Shown piece after piece: positions 1 to 8,612 of a stretch of 64,000 bases of DNA. Source of the DNA: CAZDUS01 sp964508705. Its GTDB lineage: Bacteria; Verrucomicrobiota; Kiritimatiellia; CAIKKV01; CAITUY01. The stretch's first letter is position 1. Each line of letters begins with the position of its first letter. The notes under the pieces are model-generated. The model did not search any database and was not told the origin of the DNA. It worked only from the letters and a program-made list of their open reading frames with translations. The stretch spans positions 1-64,000 of the forward strand of contig CAZDUS010000005.1 in assembly GCA_964508705.1 (NCBI GenBank). Reading direction: 5' to 3'. A program made the position numbers and the translations under genes.

Positions 1-57
1 GCCGCACTCCACATGCCTGACGACACAGATCAATCTAGTCAAAGGCCAAACTACAGC

Positions 58-78
58 GGGCGTCGGCGAGCGACGCCC
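58..78. repeat. REP-like hairpin, copy 1
   Basis: Perfect 8-bp inverted repeat GGGCGTCG / CGACGCCC with the 5-nt loop GCGAG, followed by CTACGAG. A nearly identical element (loop GCAAG, same flank) lies at 8548-8568. Two copies in noncoding DNA suggest a dispersed palindromic family. No gene is supported between 1 and 255. Confidence 0.6.
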
Positions 79-171
79 CTACGAGGCGGGGAATTTCAAG
101 GATGCCAAGACTCAGAGATGCGCCCTGTGCGGCAGGTCCAGGTTTTTTTGTTTTGGCTCCATTTGGACAAC

Positions 172-191
172 GGACGACACGGAGGTCGTCC
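172..191. repeat. GC-rich palindrome with alternative pairing
   Basis: GGACGAC (172-178) pairs with GTCGTCC (185-191). The inner GGAGG (181-185) can instead pair with CCTCC (191-195), so two mutually exclusive hairpins are possible. It lies downstream of the reverse-strand kinase-like gene that ends at 256. It could be a dispersed repeat or a weak terminator for that gene; there is no clear T-tract. Confidence 0.45.
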
Positions 192-255
192 CTCCATAGG
201 GAAAAGAGCATCAAACCGGGAAAGACGGCAGGGAAACGCAGAGTTAACGATAACG

Positions 256-963
256 TCAGGTCTTGGGCAGGATGCGTTTACGCTGGCGTTCCAGAATCAT
301 GTCGATGGTGGCGCGAGTTATGAGTTCGAGGGGGACCTTCTCGGTGTTCCAGACGGCATCATAGAGCAAGGGGTTCTCTATGTCGCGGTGGAAGAAGAGC
401 TTGATGAGCTTGCGCCGGTCGGAGTCCTGCTTGTCTATGGTCTTGGATGCTTCCTCCTTGCCGAGCTTGAATCGTTTCATCATCCAGACGACGCGGTGGG
501 CTTTTGGCGCCACCAGACGGATATGAATGCCTTGTGGCATATCAGCGGTGACAAGAGCGCCAGCGCGGCCAACGATGATGACTTTGCCGATCATGGCGAG
601 CATGCGGACGGCCTTGAAGGTGGTCTTGTGCAGGAGGTATTGCTTGGATTTTCCGGTCAGCAGGCTCTCGATGAATTCGCTGAATTCAGACCGGTATTTT
701 TCAGAGACCAAATCCTCTACTGAGCCTTGTAACAGGGGGTCCTTGGCGATGACTTCGCATAAGTCCTTGTCGAACACGTGCCAGCCATCGAACAGGTCTT
801 CGCCTTTATGTTTAAGGAATTCGCTTAGAATGACATAGGAAAGAAGATGGCCACCGGCGCCAGCTTGACGCGAGATGGTTACGAAGGGGAACCCGTATTC
901 GGGAAGGTCCTCGGATTTGCGTTGTTCGGACAGAAATTGTTGAACCATCTTGAGGTGATTCAT
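256..963 (-). CDS. cytidylate kinase-like family protein
   Basis: The 235-aa product matches the cytidylate-kinase-like family, P-loop proteins related to CMP kinase whose physiological substrate is not established. The N-terminal nucleotide-binding stretch reads TISRQAGAGGH (about residues 29-39), and a second family motif, VGRAGALVT, lies mid-protein, followed by the Arg/Lys-rich lid-like region RRKLIKLFFHRDIENP. It has no signal peptide and is probably cytoplasmic. An AGGAG ribosome binding site precedes the ATG. It is the only sizeable gene at this end on the reverse strand, divergent from the acyltransferase operon. The family assignment is fairly sure; the substrate is unknown. Confidence 0.75.
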   Translation of the reverse strand: MNHLKMVQQFLSEQRKSEDLPEYGFPFVTISRQAGAGGHLLSYVILSEFLKHKGEDLFDGWHVFDKDLCEVIAKDPLLQGSVEDLVSEKYRSEFSEFIESLLTGKSKQYLLHKTTFKAVRMLAMIGKVIIVGRAGALVTADMPQGIHIRLVAPKAHRVVWMMKRFKLGKEEASKTIDKQDSDRRKLIKLFFHRDIENPLLYDAVWNTEKVPLELITRATIDMILERQRKRILPKT

Positions 964-1009
964 TTTGGATACTCCTCACCGGTATTGAATTCCCGTTTTG
1001 TCACTTCAG

Positions 1010-1037
1010 GGTATCGGAATCGCGGAGTGGGAGTCAA
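1010..1037 (-). promoter_or_regulatory. possible promoter for the kinase-like gene
   Basis: On the reverse strand TTGACT (complement of 1032-1037) and GATACC (complement of 1010-1015) are 16 nt apart, about 45 nt upstream of the gene's ATG. The -35 is good and the -10 is weak. Confidence 0.3.
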
Positions 1038-1062
1038 TTGTGAAAGACACCGATTAATCAGG

Positions 1063-1091
1063 TTGAAAACGCATGGTGATTGCCACATAAT
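1063..1091 (+). promoter_or_regulatory. sigma70-like promoter
   Basis: TTGAAA (1063-1068) and CATAAT (1086-1091) are separated by 17 nt, five of six matches to each consensus hexamer. It would start a transcript near 1098 with a leader of about 130 nt before the acyltransferase gene. No known riboswitch fold was recognised in the leader. Confidence 0.55.
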
Positions 1092-1231
1092 GCCTTTTTT
1101 TGGGCTCGCAAACCGAAGTTAAGGACACGAAGCTGTTTCACGTTGAGCTTCCTGTATGCCTGCCTTTTGGTTTCCATGGCTGGTTCATGGGGGGGTGCAT
1201 TGAGGATGCCCTGCGGCGGGAGGAGAATTAG

Positions 1232-2005
1232 GTGCAAGCAATGGATACCATTCCAACCAAAACCCATGCGTCTGTTTCCGGCGGTGGCTTGTTGAGAAAG
1301 TATGCAGACGTCATTGTGGGAAGCCGCTCGCCGTGGCGTGTGATGTATTTCGAGTGGTGCGGCCTTTTTGCCGGGATGTCTGGCGCGGTCGGTATGGCAT
1401 TGCGCAAGGTATTCTGGCCAAGACTCTTTGCGTCGTGTGGAAAAGGTGTGAAGTTTGGGCAGGGGATGATTCTGAGGCAACCGCACCGGATCAAACTTGG
1501 GAACCGGGTTGTGTTTGGGGAGGGTTGTGTGCTGGATGCACGCAGTCCCGGCGAAGCGACGGCGATTGAGATCGGCGACGACGGTATGCTGTCGGTGGGA
1601 GTGATGCTTTCGTGTAAGGGGGGGCGGATTCTACTGGGGGATAACATCGGGGTTGGACCCCGTGTGACGATCCAGTCCATGGGCGGGGAGCCGGTGACGA
1701 TCGGGCGGGACTGCATCATTGGCGCGGGGTGTTATTTTGCAGGGGGGGGAAACTACAACACGGAGCGCGTGGATGTGCCTATCCGCCTTCAAGGGAAGCG
1801 CACCATGGGCGGTAGTCGTCTTGAGGACGATTGCTGGATTGGGGCGAATTGTACCGTTCTTGGCGGTGTCACTGTCGGCCGTGGTTCGGTCATCGGAGCT
1901 GGTGCCGTGGTGGTGCGCGATTTGCCCTCCTTTAGCGTTTCCGTGGGGGTTCCGGCCCGTGTGATCCGCCGGCGCGGGCCAACGCTGGCGGGGGCGTCAG
2001 CATGA
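1232..2005 (+). CDS. left-handed beta-helix acyltransferase
   Basis: The 257-aa protein has the hexapeptide-repeat pattern of the LbH O-/N-acyltransferases (maltose O-acetyltransferase, WbbJ and CysE-like): many I/V-G-x-x-x units from about residue 80, and near the C-terminus DDCWIGANCTVLGGVTVG and GSVIGAGAVVVRDLP, ending in the typical GVPARVIR. It probably acetylates a sugar or glycan precursor in the cytoplasm. The GTG start is chosen because AGGAG at 1221-1225 sits 6 nt away; an ATG at 1241 is an alternative. It is translationally coupled (4-nt overlap) to the membrane protein downstream. The acceptor is unknown. Confidence 0.8.
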   Translation: MQAMDTIPTKTHASVSGGGLLRKYADVIVGSRSPWRVMYFEWCGLFAGMSGAVGMALRKVFWPRLFASCGKGVKFGQGMILRQPHRIKLGNRVVFGEGCVLDARSPGEATAIEIGDDGMLSVGVMLSCKGGRILLGDNIGVGPRVTIQSMGGEPVTIGRDCIIGAGCYFAGGGNYNTERVDVPIRLQGKRTMGGSRLEDDCWIGANCTVLGGVTVGRGSVIGAGAVVVRDLPSFSVSVGVPARVIRRRGPTLAGASA

Positions 2006-2997
2006 GCGGGGGAACGGCGGGCCGTTTGCCGGGTCGGCGTGCCTGGCTTTTCGCTGCAAAATTAGCACTGGGCTTAGGTTTATTGGCGCTTCTATGCCTT
2101 TGGAAGGACACAGGCCGGAACGCGTTGCAAGTGCTGGCCGGTTTTCAGTGGCACTATGTGCTCCTGCTTGTTGTCATGGCGCAAGCAATGAACCTCGTCT
2201 GTTGCATCAAGTGGCGGATTTTTTTGCGGCATCAGGGTGAGGATGTGTCATTGTGGTACTTGTACGGGCTTTATTTGATCGGGAAATTTTTTAGCAATTT
2301 TTTGCCGAGCATGGTAGGCGGCGATGTAACTCGCGTAATGATCCTCGGACGCGAGATTGGATCGCAATCGCGCTCTGCGGCGTCTGTGTTTGGCGAGCGG
2401 TTTACTGGTCTGATCGCGATGATCGGGGTGGCCTTGGTGTTTTCGCTGGGCGCGCCCGGAATATATGCTGAACCATTGGTGTGTGTGGCCCTGGCAATGT
2501 CGCTGGCCCTGGCGGCGGGAATTTTGGCGCTGTTGCGTCGACCTGCGTGGATCCGGAAGGCGGCCATCTGGGCGGAGCGGATTCCTGGCGGACGGAAACT
2601 GGGAGGGTTCGCGGTTTCCCTTTGTTCAGAATCCGAGGGATTTCTCAGGGAGCGCGGGCTAATGGCTCGGACTATGGCGTGGTCCGTTGTGTTTCACATC
2701 ATGACCGGCGTCTTCACGTATGCGGCAGCGGTCAGTATCGGCTTCACGCCGCCGTTGCTCAAAATCATTGTGATTACGCCGCTCATTCTCATGCTCAACA
2801 ACCTGCCGGTTTCGCCTAACAATATCGGCTGGTGGGAGTGGTCGTTCAGTGTGATGCTGGCGCAGGTGGGCGGGACTCCCGCGCAGGGGCTTGGTGTGGC
2901 GCTGGTACTGCGGGCCGTGTCGTTCGTTTCGGCATTGCTGGGCGGATTGTGGTTCTTTGTGGAACGTCTACGGGCAAAGCCCGCGATGAAAGGATAA
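2002..2997 (+). CDS. lysylphosphatidylglycerol synthase-like transmembrane protein
   Basis: The 331-aa protein has about eight hydrophobic segments and matches the MprF/AglD flippase-like transmembrane family (LPG_synthase_TM). Visible signatures are FSNFLPSMVGGDVTRVMILGR, the ERFTG motif, and near the C-terminus NNLPVSPNNIGWWEW. Family members are proposed to flip lipid-linked or aminoacylated lipids across the inner membrane. The start overlaps the stop of the acyltransferase gene (ATGA), and the asparagine-synthase-like gene begins 3 nt after its stop. The three probably form one transcript. The carried substrate is not known. Confidence 0.8.
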   Translation: MSGGTAGRLPGRRAWLFAAKLALGLGLLALLCLWKDTGRNALQVLAGFQWHYVLLLVVMAQAMNLVCCIKWRIFLRHQGEDVSLWYLYGLYLIGKFFSNFLPSMVGGDVTRVMILGREIGSQSRSAASVFGERFTGLIAMIGVALVFSLGAPGIYAEPLVCVALAMSLALAAGILALLRRPAWIRKAAIWAERIPGGRKLGGFAVSLCSESEGFLRERGLMARTMAWSVVFHIMTGVFTYAAAVSIGFTPPLLKIIVITPLILMLNNLPVSPNNIGWWEWSFSVMLAQVGGTPAQGLGVALVLRAVSFVSALLGGLWFFVERLRAKPAMKG

Positions 2998-3000
2998 GCG

Positions 3001-4761
3001 ATGAGTGATGCTGTTTTCGGTATTTTGGGCCGGGGCGACGAGGGACTCCTGAAGGCGATGGGTGCCATGATGAAGCACAGAGGTGCCGTGGAGGAGCGAA
3101 TCCTGCCGCATCCTCTTGTCTGGCTTGGGGTGCGCCACGACGCAGGGACGGTGCGTGCGGCCCGGCGTGGGGTATTTTCGGCGGTGTTGCATGGCGTACC
3201 CGGTATTGACGGGCAGGAAGGCGGCGCGTCCGGCGATCCGGTGGAGCGGCTGATGGCCCGGCTGGAGGAGCGCGGGATCGGAGCTCTCTCGCAGGTGACC
3301 GGGGTGTTTGTCGCGATTGTCTGGGACGAAGGGGTGCGAGAGTTGACGCTGGCCACCGATCCTCTGGCTACCCGACCGTTGCATTTGACGACGTTGCCGG
3401 ATGGCACTTTGCTTTTTGCCACGGAATATAAGGCGTTCCTGGCGATTCCTGCATTCCAGGCGAAGCCGGATATGGACATGATCCAGCATCTGCAATACTG
3501 CAAGCATATGCCAGCCGGTCGGACCCTGCTACAGGGCGTGTCCACTGTCCCGCCGGGATGTGTCATGACGTTTGACGCGAACGGTCGTTTGGTGCGCAAG
3601 AGCACCCTGCCGTCCCTGGAAATCCAGATCAGGGAACGTTCCTTTGAAGAATGTGAGGCGGATCTCCTCGGGTCCTTCCGCGCATCCCTGGAGCATATCC
3701 TCCGGAACCAGTCCCGGATCGGCATTGCCTTGAGTGGAGGGGTGGATTCCATGGCGGTGGCGTGTGCCTGTCGGCGATTGTGTCCCGATGCCGAGATTCA
3801 CACGTTTACAGCGTTCAACGGCGCGGATGATCCCGAGCGCCTGCGAGCCGGGCGAGTGGCGGAGTTCATCAAGTCCCGGCACCATGAAGTGGAAACCCCG
3901 CCCTCACTGATGACAACCGAGCTACCAGAACTCGTGTGGCACATTGAAAACCCGATCGCCCGGTCCGAGTCCCTGCAATTACTGATGATTGGGCGGGAGG
4001 CGGCTAAGGCAGGCGTGGGTAGTCTGGTGACCGGAGTGGGATCGGACAGTCTTTTTGCTGGTCAGCACAAGCATAAGATTCTCTGGCTCAAGCAACTGGT
4101 TCCGCCAGCCGCGCGCCCTCTGGAGGAGTTCTATGTGCTCAGCCAGACGGGGGTGAGGCCGCAGACCGTGGGAGGGAAGTTCCTGGATTGGCTCTACTTC
4201 CGGGGCCGGCTTCCGGATGTTCCGCGGATACGCGGTAGCGGCTATTGGCCACCGGCCACCGTGTTTCTGAAGCCGGGGCCGGAGTACGTCAATCGTAGTG
4301 CCGTCGGGATGTTCAGGAGTGGCGTAGAAGCGTGGATGCCTAAGTTCGAGCGCGTTTTTGCGGCGTCTAATGTGGATATCACCTCACCTTATCTCGATTC
4401 CCGGATGATAGTTACAGCTTTCAGCATCACCGACCGTTACAAGATCGTGCGCGGTGCGGGCAAGTACATCATGAGGCAAGCGCTGAGATCTACCATGCCG
4501 CCCGGACTGTTCCAAGCGCCGAAGTCTCCCCAGCGGCTGCGGCCAACCTCCGGAATGGATGACGTGATCGAGCGGGTGGCGGATATCTATCTTTCTCCCG
4601 AGCGGGTGAAGCAGCGCGGGTGGTTTGATCCGGACGAGATGATGGCCATCCGCGACTTTCGCGGAAGTGGAGGGTACGTTTTTGAGGCGGCGATGCGGCT
4701 GTGGACGGCTGTTCTCACGGAGATTTGGGCCGAGACTTTTCTGGATCGCCGGAATCGGTAA
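3001..4761 (+). CDS. asparagine synthase-like enzyme without glutaminase cysteine
   Basis: The 586-aa protein has the two-domain layout of class B asparagine synthetase. The N-terminal Ntn-type domain (about 1-200) retains GVFVAIVWDE and LATDPLATRPLHL. The C-terminal ATP-pyrophosphatase domain carries the PP-loop SGGVDS at 245-250. The protein begins MSDAVFGILG rather than Met-Cys-Gly, so the Cys nucleophile of the glutaminase site is absent. In known families this occurs in beta-lactam synthetase, carbapenam synthetase and lasso-peptide cyclases, which adenylate a carboxylate and form an intramolecular amide. Here it follows an acyltransferase and a flippase-like gene, so modification of a glycan or lipid-linked product is an inference. 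It could also be an ammonia-dependent amidotransferase. Confidence 0.75.
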   Translation: MSDAVFGILGRGDEGLLKAMGAMMKHRGAVEERILPHPLVWLGVRHDAGTVRAARRGVFSAVLHGVPGIDGQEGGASGDPVERLMARLEERGIGALSQVTGVFVAIVWDEGVRELTLATDPLATRPLHLTTLPDGTLLFATEYKAFLAIPAFQAKPDMDMIQHLQYCKHMPAGRTLLQGVSTVPPGCVMTFDANGRLVRKSTLPSLEIQIRERSFEECEADLLGSFRASLEHILRNQSRIGIALSGGVDSMAVACACRRLCPDAEIHTFTAFNGADDPERLRAGRVAEFIKSRHHEVETPPSLMTTELPELVWHIENPIARSESLQLLMIGREAAKAGVGSLVTGVGSDSLFAGQHKHKILWLKQLVPPAARPLEEFYVLSQTGVRPQTVGGKFLDWLYFRGRLPDVPRIRGSGYWPPATVFLKPGPEYVNRSAVGMFRSGVEAWMPKFERVFAASNVDITSPYLDSRMIVTAFSITDRYKIVRGAGKYIMRQALRSTMPPGLFQAPKSPQRLRPTSGMDDVIERVADIYLSPERVKQRGWFDPDEMMAIRDFRGSGGYVFEAAMRLWTAVLTEIWAETFLDRRNR

Positions 4762-4861
4762 GGGAAAGGATCATCCGGTTCGATATTGTTTATTTTGAAG
4801 CTGTTGCGTACTTTACGGTTGTTTGATTGGAGTCAAAAAACAGGCGGGAAGAGAAAAATTT

Positions 4862-5815
4862 ATGAAGAAAATATTACCGGGTATAGCGATATTGGTGACG
4901 GTGGCGATGCTTGCATTGTCGACGGTGTCACAAGCCGAGGAGAGCCCTTCGGTCGGTGCGGCCGGGAGTTCCGAAGCCAAAGCACCAGTGTTGGAAACGG
5001 GCACCGGAGCACAGGCGGGGCAGGCCGCGCCAGGGGTGGAGCCACATCCATCCGCAGGTACAAACTTGACGCCGACTGTGGATGAAAGTCAATCTGCGAG
5101 CTTCTTTCAACGCGGGTGGGACTCTGTTGCTTCGTTCTGTTCGGGTCATTTGCAGGTTGGCGCCGGGGTATCCACTTATTCATTGCGGGATAACTCCGGC
5201 AATGGAAGGTTTCTCGGCTCCATTGATGAACTCCAGACGGAAGACAATGTTTTTGTTCCCCTTTTGCTCGCCTGGAATTTCAACCGGTACGTGGGGTTGG
5301 AATGCCGGTATGAAGAGTACCGCGCAAGGACATATACGGATACGGAAGACAATCATTCGGATGGCGTGGTAGTTCTCAAAGGGCCAGTGCCCTATCTGGT
5401 GGGAAGCCTTCCCCTTGACGTGCCAGCAGGGTGGTTTTCCGAAGCTTCCCCTGCATGGATGAAGCGTATTGCGATGCGCGGCGGCGTGGGATACAGCCTG
5501 ATGGGGAGTTCGATGGAGACGGAACCTTGGTGGGCGTTAGGCTACAGTAGTCCGGAATCGTACGAGGAGCTAGGCTCCCCCAGCGAGAATCGGAACGGGC
5601 ACTACCGGTCCTTTAGTTTGTCCGACAGTTACGAAGTGGTCTGGTTGCTTGGGCTTTCTGGTCAGGTGAGTAAGCGGGTAAGCTTGAATGTGATCTGGAC
5701 GAGGGCAGATGTGGATATTGATTCCTCATTTTCGCTTCGCGGCGGTGAGGAGACTTATGGCGTGATTCCGTTCCACTACGATTCCTTAGGTGTGGATCTT
5801 CGCTATATGTTCTAA
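4862..5815 (+). CDS. outer-membrane beta-barrel protein
   Basis: The 317-aa protein starts with a clear signal peptide (MKKILPGIAILVTVAML... cleaved near SQAEE), followed by an Ala/Gly/Pro-rich linker to about residue 90. The rest alternates hydrophobic and polar residues as beta-strands do (HLQVGAGVSTYSLRD, NRYVGLECRYEEYR) and ends in GVDLRYMF, a C-terminal aromatic typical of barrels inserted by BamA. The ATG is chosen because the signal peptide begins there. It may belong to the preceding operon (100-bp gap). The cargo is unknown. Confidence 0.7.
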   Translation: MKKILPGIAILVTVAMLALSTVSQAEESPSVGAAGSSEAKAPVLETGTGAQAGQAAPGVEPHPSAGTNLTPTVDESQSASFFQRGWDSVASFCSGHLQVGAGVSTYSLRDNSGNGRFLGSIDELQTEDNVFVPLLLAWNFNRYVGLECRYEEYRARTYTDTEDNHSDGVVVLKGPVPYLVGSLPLDVPAGWFSEASPAWMKRIAMRGGVGYSLMGSSMETEPWWALGYSSPESYEELGSPSENRNGHYRSFSLSDSYEVVWLLGLSGQVSKRVSLNVIWTRADVDIDSSFSLRGGEETYGVIPFHYDSLGVDLRYMF

Positions 5816-5850
5816 GGTCAGGAGGGAGCAGTTTGCTATGGTGAGCCGCC

Positions 5851-6594
5851 ATGAATGAATCCAGCGCAAAGGAAACGCCCGTATATCCCGAGACAGCGGA
5901 TATCGAGACATCGTCGGACATCTATGCCACGCGGTTTTCCGGGGCCGCAGGGCAATGGATGCTGGATGTCCAGGAGACATTGACGTTGGCGATGCTGGCG
6001 GATCGGCCAGGGGTATCAATTCTTGATGTTGGAGGGGGGCATGGTCAGTTGGCGGTGCCCTTGTGTCGGAAAGGTTATCCGGTGACGGTGCTGGGTAGCG
6101 CGGAGAGTTGCCGTAAGCGCGTGGCTTGCGTTGTGGATGAGGGGCGATGCACGTTTTTGGTGGGCAATGTCATTGATCTGCCGTTTCCTGACCGTTCGTT
6201 TGATGTGGTGATTGCGTTCCGGCTGTTGACACACTGTGTGGCGTGGCCGGTACTGATCAAGGAGTTGTGCCGGGTGGCGCGGCAGTCAGTGATTGTGGAT
6301 TACCCGACGAGCGAAGGGGTGAATGCTATTGCGCCTGCGTTATTTGATGCGAAGAAGAAGCTAGAGGGTAACACCCGTCACTGGCGCCAGTTCCAACACC
6401 GAGAGGTGATGGATGAATTTGCAAAGCAGGGTTACAAGGAGGTCAGGCGGTCGGCGCAGTTCTTCCTGCCGATGGTCTTGCACCGGACGTTGCGCTGTCG
6501 CGCGATTTCGGCAGGGTTGGAGGGGGTGTGCCGGGCGGCGGGATTGACGCGGCGGTGGGGGTCGCCGGTGATTGTGGAGATGAGGCGTGGGTAG
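5851..6594 (+). CDS. class I SAM-dependent methyltransferase
   Basis: The 247-aa protein has the class I methyltransferase order: motif I ILDVGGGHGQLAVPL (about 57-71), then VGNVIDLPFPDRSFDVVIAFRLLTH (motifs II-III), typical of the methyltransferase-11 family. The C-terminal third resembles no domain I can name. It starts 35 nt after the beta-barrel gene and may be co-transcribed with it. The methyl acceptor cannot be inferred; small molecules, lipids or sugars are the usual acceptors in this family. Confidence 0.75.
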   Translation: MNESSAKETPVYPETADIETSSDIYATRFSGAAGQWMLDVQETLTLAMLADRPGVSILDVGGGHGQLAVPLCRKGYPVTVLGSAESCRKRVACVVDEGRCTFLVGNVIDLPFPDRSFDVVIAFRLLTHCVAWPVLIKELCRVARQSVIVDYPTSEGVNAIAPALFDAKKKLEGNTRHWRQFQHREVMDEFAKQGYKEVRRSAQFFLPMVLHRTLRCRAISAGLEGVCRAAGLTRRWGSPVIVEMRRG

Positions 6595-6663
6595 AGCGGG
6601 GGTGAAAGTGGCTATCTGGCACAACAAGGTCCTTTAATCGTAACCGGCGTGAGCTATGGGGGT

Positions 6664-6960
6664 TTACATATCAAGCAGGCTGTGGTCTTTGAATGCGCGG
6701 GGAGTTGTTCCTATCACATTGCGAAAGACGCGATAGAAAAATGGAAGTGTTGAACAGTCGAAGGATTCCGCAATTGTCTTCATGGGGAGATTGTTTCCCC
6801 TGATCAGATGTTTGGCTTTCTTAATTCGCAGTTGGTGAAGATAGCGCACAGGTGATGTTCCAGTGGCGGATAGGAACAATTTACGGAAGTAGACTTCGAT
6901 GATATTCATCGATGCGGCCAATTCGGCGATGGAAAGTTGTGGATTGTTCAGGCGCGCGTC
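6664..6960 (-). pseudogene. AraC-family DNA-binding domain remnant
   Basis: On the reverse strand the last ~100 codons before the stop encode an AraC/XylS double helix-turn-helix domain: IAELAASMNIIEVYFRKLF, then TGTSPVRYLHQLRIKKAKHL, and the final IGTTPRAFK signature. Upstream of about 6960 the reading frame stays open, but it runs antisense to a kbl remnant and has no AraC similarity, so the N-terminal effector half is missing. This is most likely the 3' end of a regulator gene left by a deletion or rearrangement whose junction is near 6950-6975. Confidence 0.65.
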
Positions 6961-6975
6961 AGCCAGAGTGAGAGC

Positions 6976-7444
6976 GGGGATCAATCGCTGAAGAAGATTT
7001 GCGATCTGGCGGAGCGATATGACGCGACTGTCATGGTTGATGATTCGCATGGAGTGGGTTTCATGGAGGCGCGGGGGAGGGGTGCCCATGAGTATCACGA
7101 TGTGATGGGGAGGGTGGATATTTTGTCGGCATCCACGGAGTTGAGGGATCCGGCTTTTTGCCAATACGCGGTTGTTCCGGAGCGGGATGACTGAGAAGGG
7201 GTTTTCCATTGCGCCCGGGGAACATCCGATTGTTCTCCTGATGCTGGGAGATGCCACGTTGGCCACACGCATGGCTTCCCTGATGTTGGAGGAAGGCATT
7301 TATGTGGTAGGATTCAGTTATCCGGTTGTTCCGGAGGGGAAGGCAAGAATCCGGGTTCAGGTTTCTGCGGCGCATGGGCGTGAGGATATCAATATGGCTA
7401 TTGACGCATTTGCTCGTGTTCGGGATAGAGTAACAAAAACGTAA
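6976..7444 (+). pseudogene. kbl: glycine C-acetyltransferase (kbl) remnant
   Basis: Two pieces of 2-amino-3-ketobutyrate CoA ligase, a PLP enzyme of threonine breakdown, are recognisable. Piece one (about 6976-7130) encodes ICDLAERYDATVMVDDSHGVG and RGAHEYHDVMGRVDI. Piece two, in another frame from about 7190 to the stop at 7444, encodes APGEHPIVLLMLGDA, EEGIYVVGFSYPVVPEGKAR and VSAAHGRED, the normal C-terminus. The N-terminal half and the region between the pieces, which holds the PLP-lysine, are gone. The remaining sequence is well conserved, so decay looks recent. Confidence 0.75.
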
Positions 7445-7489
7445 GCGTATCACGGGGAGTGAACTGTTGATTAACCATAAGGAGGAACA

Positions 7490-8473
7490 ATGAATTCGAA
7501 ATCCGGTCAGTTGATGAAAGGATTGGTTGTTGTCGCGGTGGTTGTCGTTCTTGGATTGATGTTTGCCAGGTCGCGGGATGAGAAGAAGGAAACAACGCCG
7601 ACGGGCAAGCCGATTCCCGCGGATGTTGCAGGTACTCCGACGCCGGTGGCGGAGGTGGAACCAGCCAAGCCGCAGGAGTCCCGTCCTGCACCGCGTAGCG
7701 AGAATGCGAATGTGCCAGTGCCAGTGGCGCAACCTATATCCACGGAACAGATTCAAAAGGAGATGGAGAGGGTTAAGAAGGACTTGAGCGGGCGACCGAA
7801 ACCGCTAGCGGAAGAGTTGAAGCGAATGGCAGCAAAGAGTGAATTTTATGTCAAGGTGGTGTTGGCGTTGGCGGGCGAGGAATGGTGTGCTGAAGTTGCG
7901 GTAGAAGCGCTTGGGCTGGTGCGAGATCCAGTGATGAAGGAAGAGGTCATGGTCTTCTTGTGGGGCAAGACAAGCGGTGCCAGTGTTGAGTTGGCGTGTG
8001 ACGCTTTGAAGAGTTACGGAATGGTGGGCGGGGCGGAAGCTGTGCCAAAACTGGGGGAATATATTTTAGGGAACTATCGTCGTCCGGATGGATTCGGGGA
8101 GTCTGTGTGTGCGGCGGCGGTACAAGCCCTGAGTGAAATACCCGGTGATGCATCGCTGGAGGTATTGTTGAGTGAGTTGAAGCGCGGCAGGGAAAAGGAT
8201 TGGCTACCCGACTATGGGTCGAAGGTTATTGCGGCGGTGGGGCGGCATGACATGAAGTCGGGGGGCATATCATGGGTCCCGGAATCCCGGCAGGTTGGGT
8301 TGACTGGGAAGAATAAGGAACAGATCCGAGTGGCGTTGCTGGATTATGCGGAGAGTTTGAGGGCGAAGTTGCCTGGGCCGACGAATCCGATAGGGCAGCA
8401 ATATCTTGAGGAGAAGATAGCGGAAACCGAGACGTTGGCGGGCGCGGCGAAGGGGGAGCCGAAGGTTCAGTAG
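7490..8473 (+). CDS. membrane-anchored HEAT-like repeat protein
   Basis: The 327-aa protein has one N-terminal hydrophobic segment (about residues 9-26, MKGLVVVAVVVVLGLMFA), then a Pro/Thr/Glu-rich linker to about residue 85. An alpha-helical region follows with repeats resembling HEAT units (AVEALGLVRDPVMKEEV, ACDALKSYGMVGG, AVQALSEIPGDASLEVL). It is probably anchored in the inner membrane and faces the periplasm, serving as a binding scaffold. No catalytic motif is visible. A GGAGG site lies just before the ATG. The function is unknown. Confidence 0.6.
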   Translation: MNSKSGQLMKGLVVVAVVVVLGLMFARSRDEKKETTPTGKPIPADVAGTPTPVAEVEPAKPQESRPAPRSENANVPVPVAQPISTEQIQKEMERVKKDLSGRPKPLAEELKRMAAKSEFYVKVVLALAGEEWCAEVAVEALGLVRDPVMKEEVMVFLWGKTSGASVELACDALKSYGMVGGAEAVPKLGEYILGNYRRPDGFGESVCAAAVQALSEIPGDASLEVLLSELKRGREKDWLPDYGSKVIAAVGRHDMKSGGISWVPESRQVGLTGKNKEQIRVALLDYAESLRAKLPGPTNPIGQQYLEEKIAETETLAGAAKGEPKVQ

Positions 8474-8528
8474 GGTTAAGGCGTGTTGATACCCTGTGGT
8501 TTTTTGTTAGAGATTTCCTATTTGTACG

Positions 8529-8544
8529 GGTGCCGCTCGGCACC
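8529..8544. repeat. palindrome adjacent to REP-like element
   Basis: GGTGCCG / CGGCACC inverted repeat with a 2-nt loop, immediately upstream of the REP-like hairpin at 8548. The two hairpins together form a compact tandem structure between the HEAT-like gene and the Rrf2 gene. It could act as a terminator for the upstream gene, although no T-run follows. Confidence 0.45.
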
Positions 8545-8547
8545 TGC

Positions 8548-8568
8548 GGGCGTCGGCAAGCGACGCCC
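8548..8568. repeat. REP-like hairpin, copy 2
   Basis: GGGCGTCG / CGACGCCC with loop GCAAG and the trailing CTACGAG. It is the second copy of the element at 58-78, differing by one loop base. Confidence 0.6.
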
Positions 8569-8612
8569 CTACGAGAGTGAGCACCCATGTTTATGTAATT
8601 CTCAAAAGTCTA

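Noticed and set aside
1092..1231. Possible riboswitch in the leader before the acyltransferase
   Set aside because: No conserved riboswitch motif could be matched; only an A/G-rich leader is seen.
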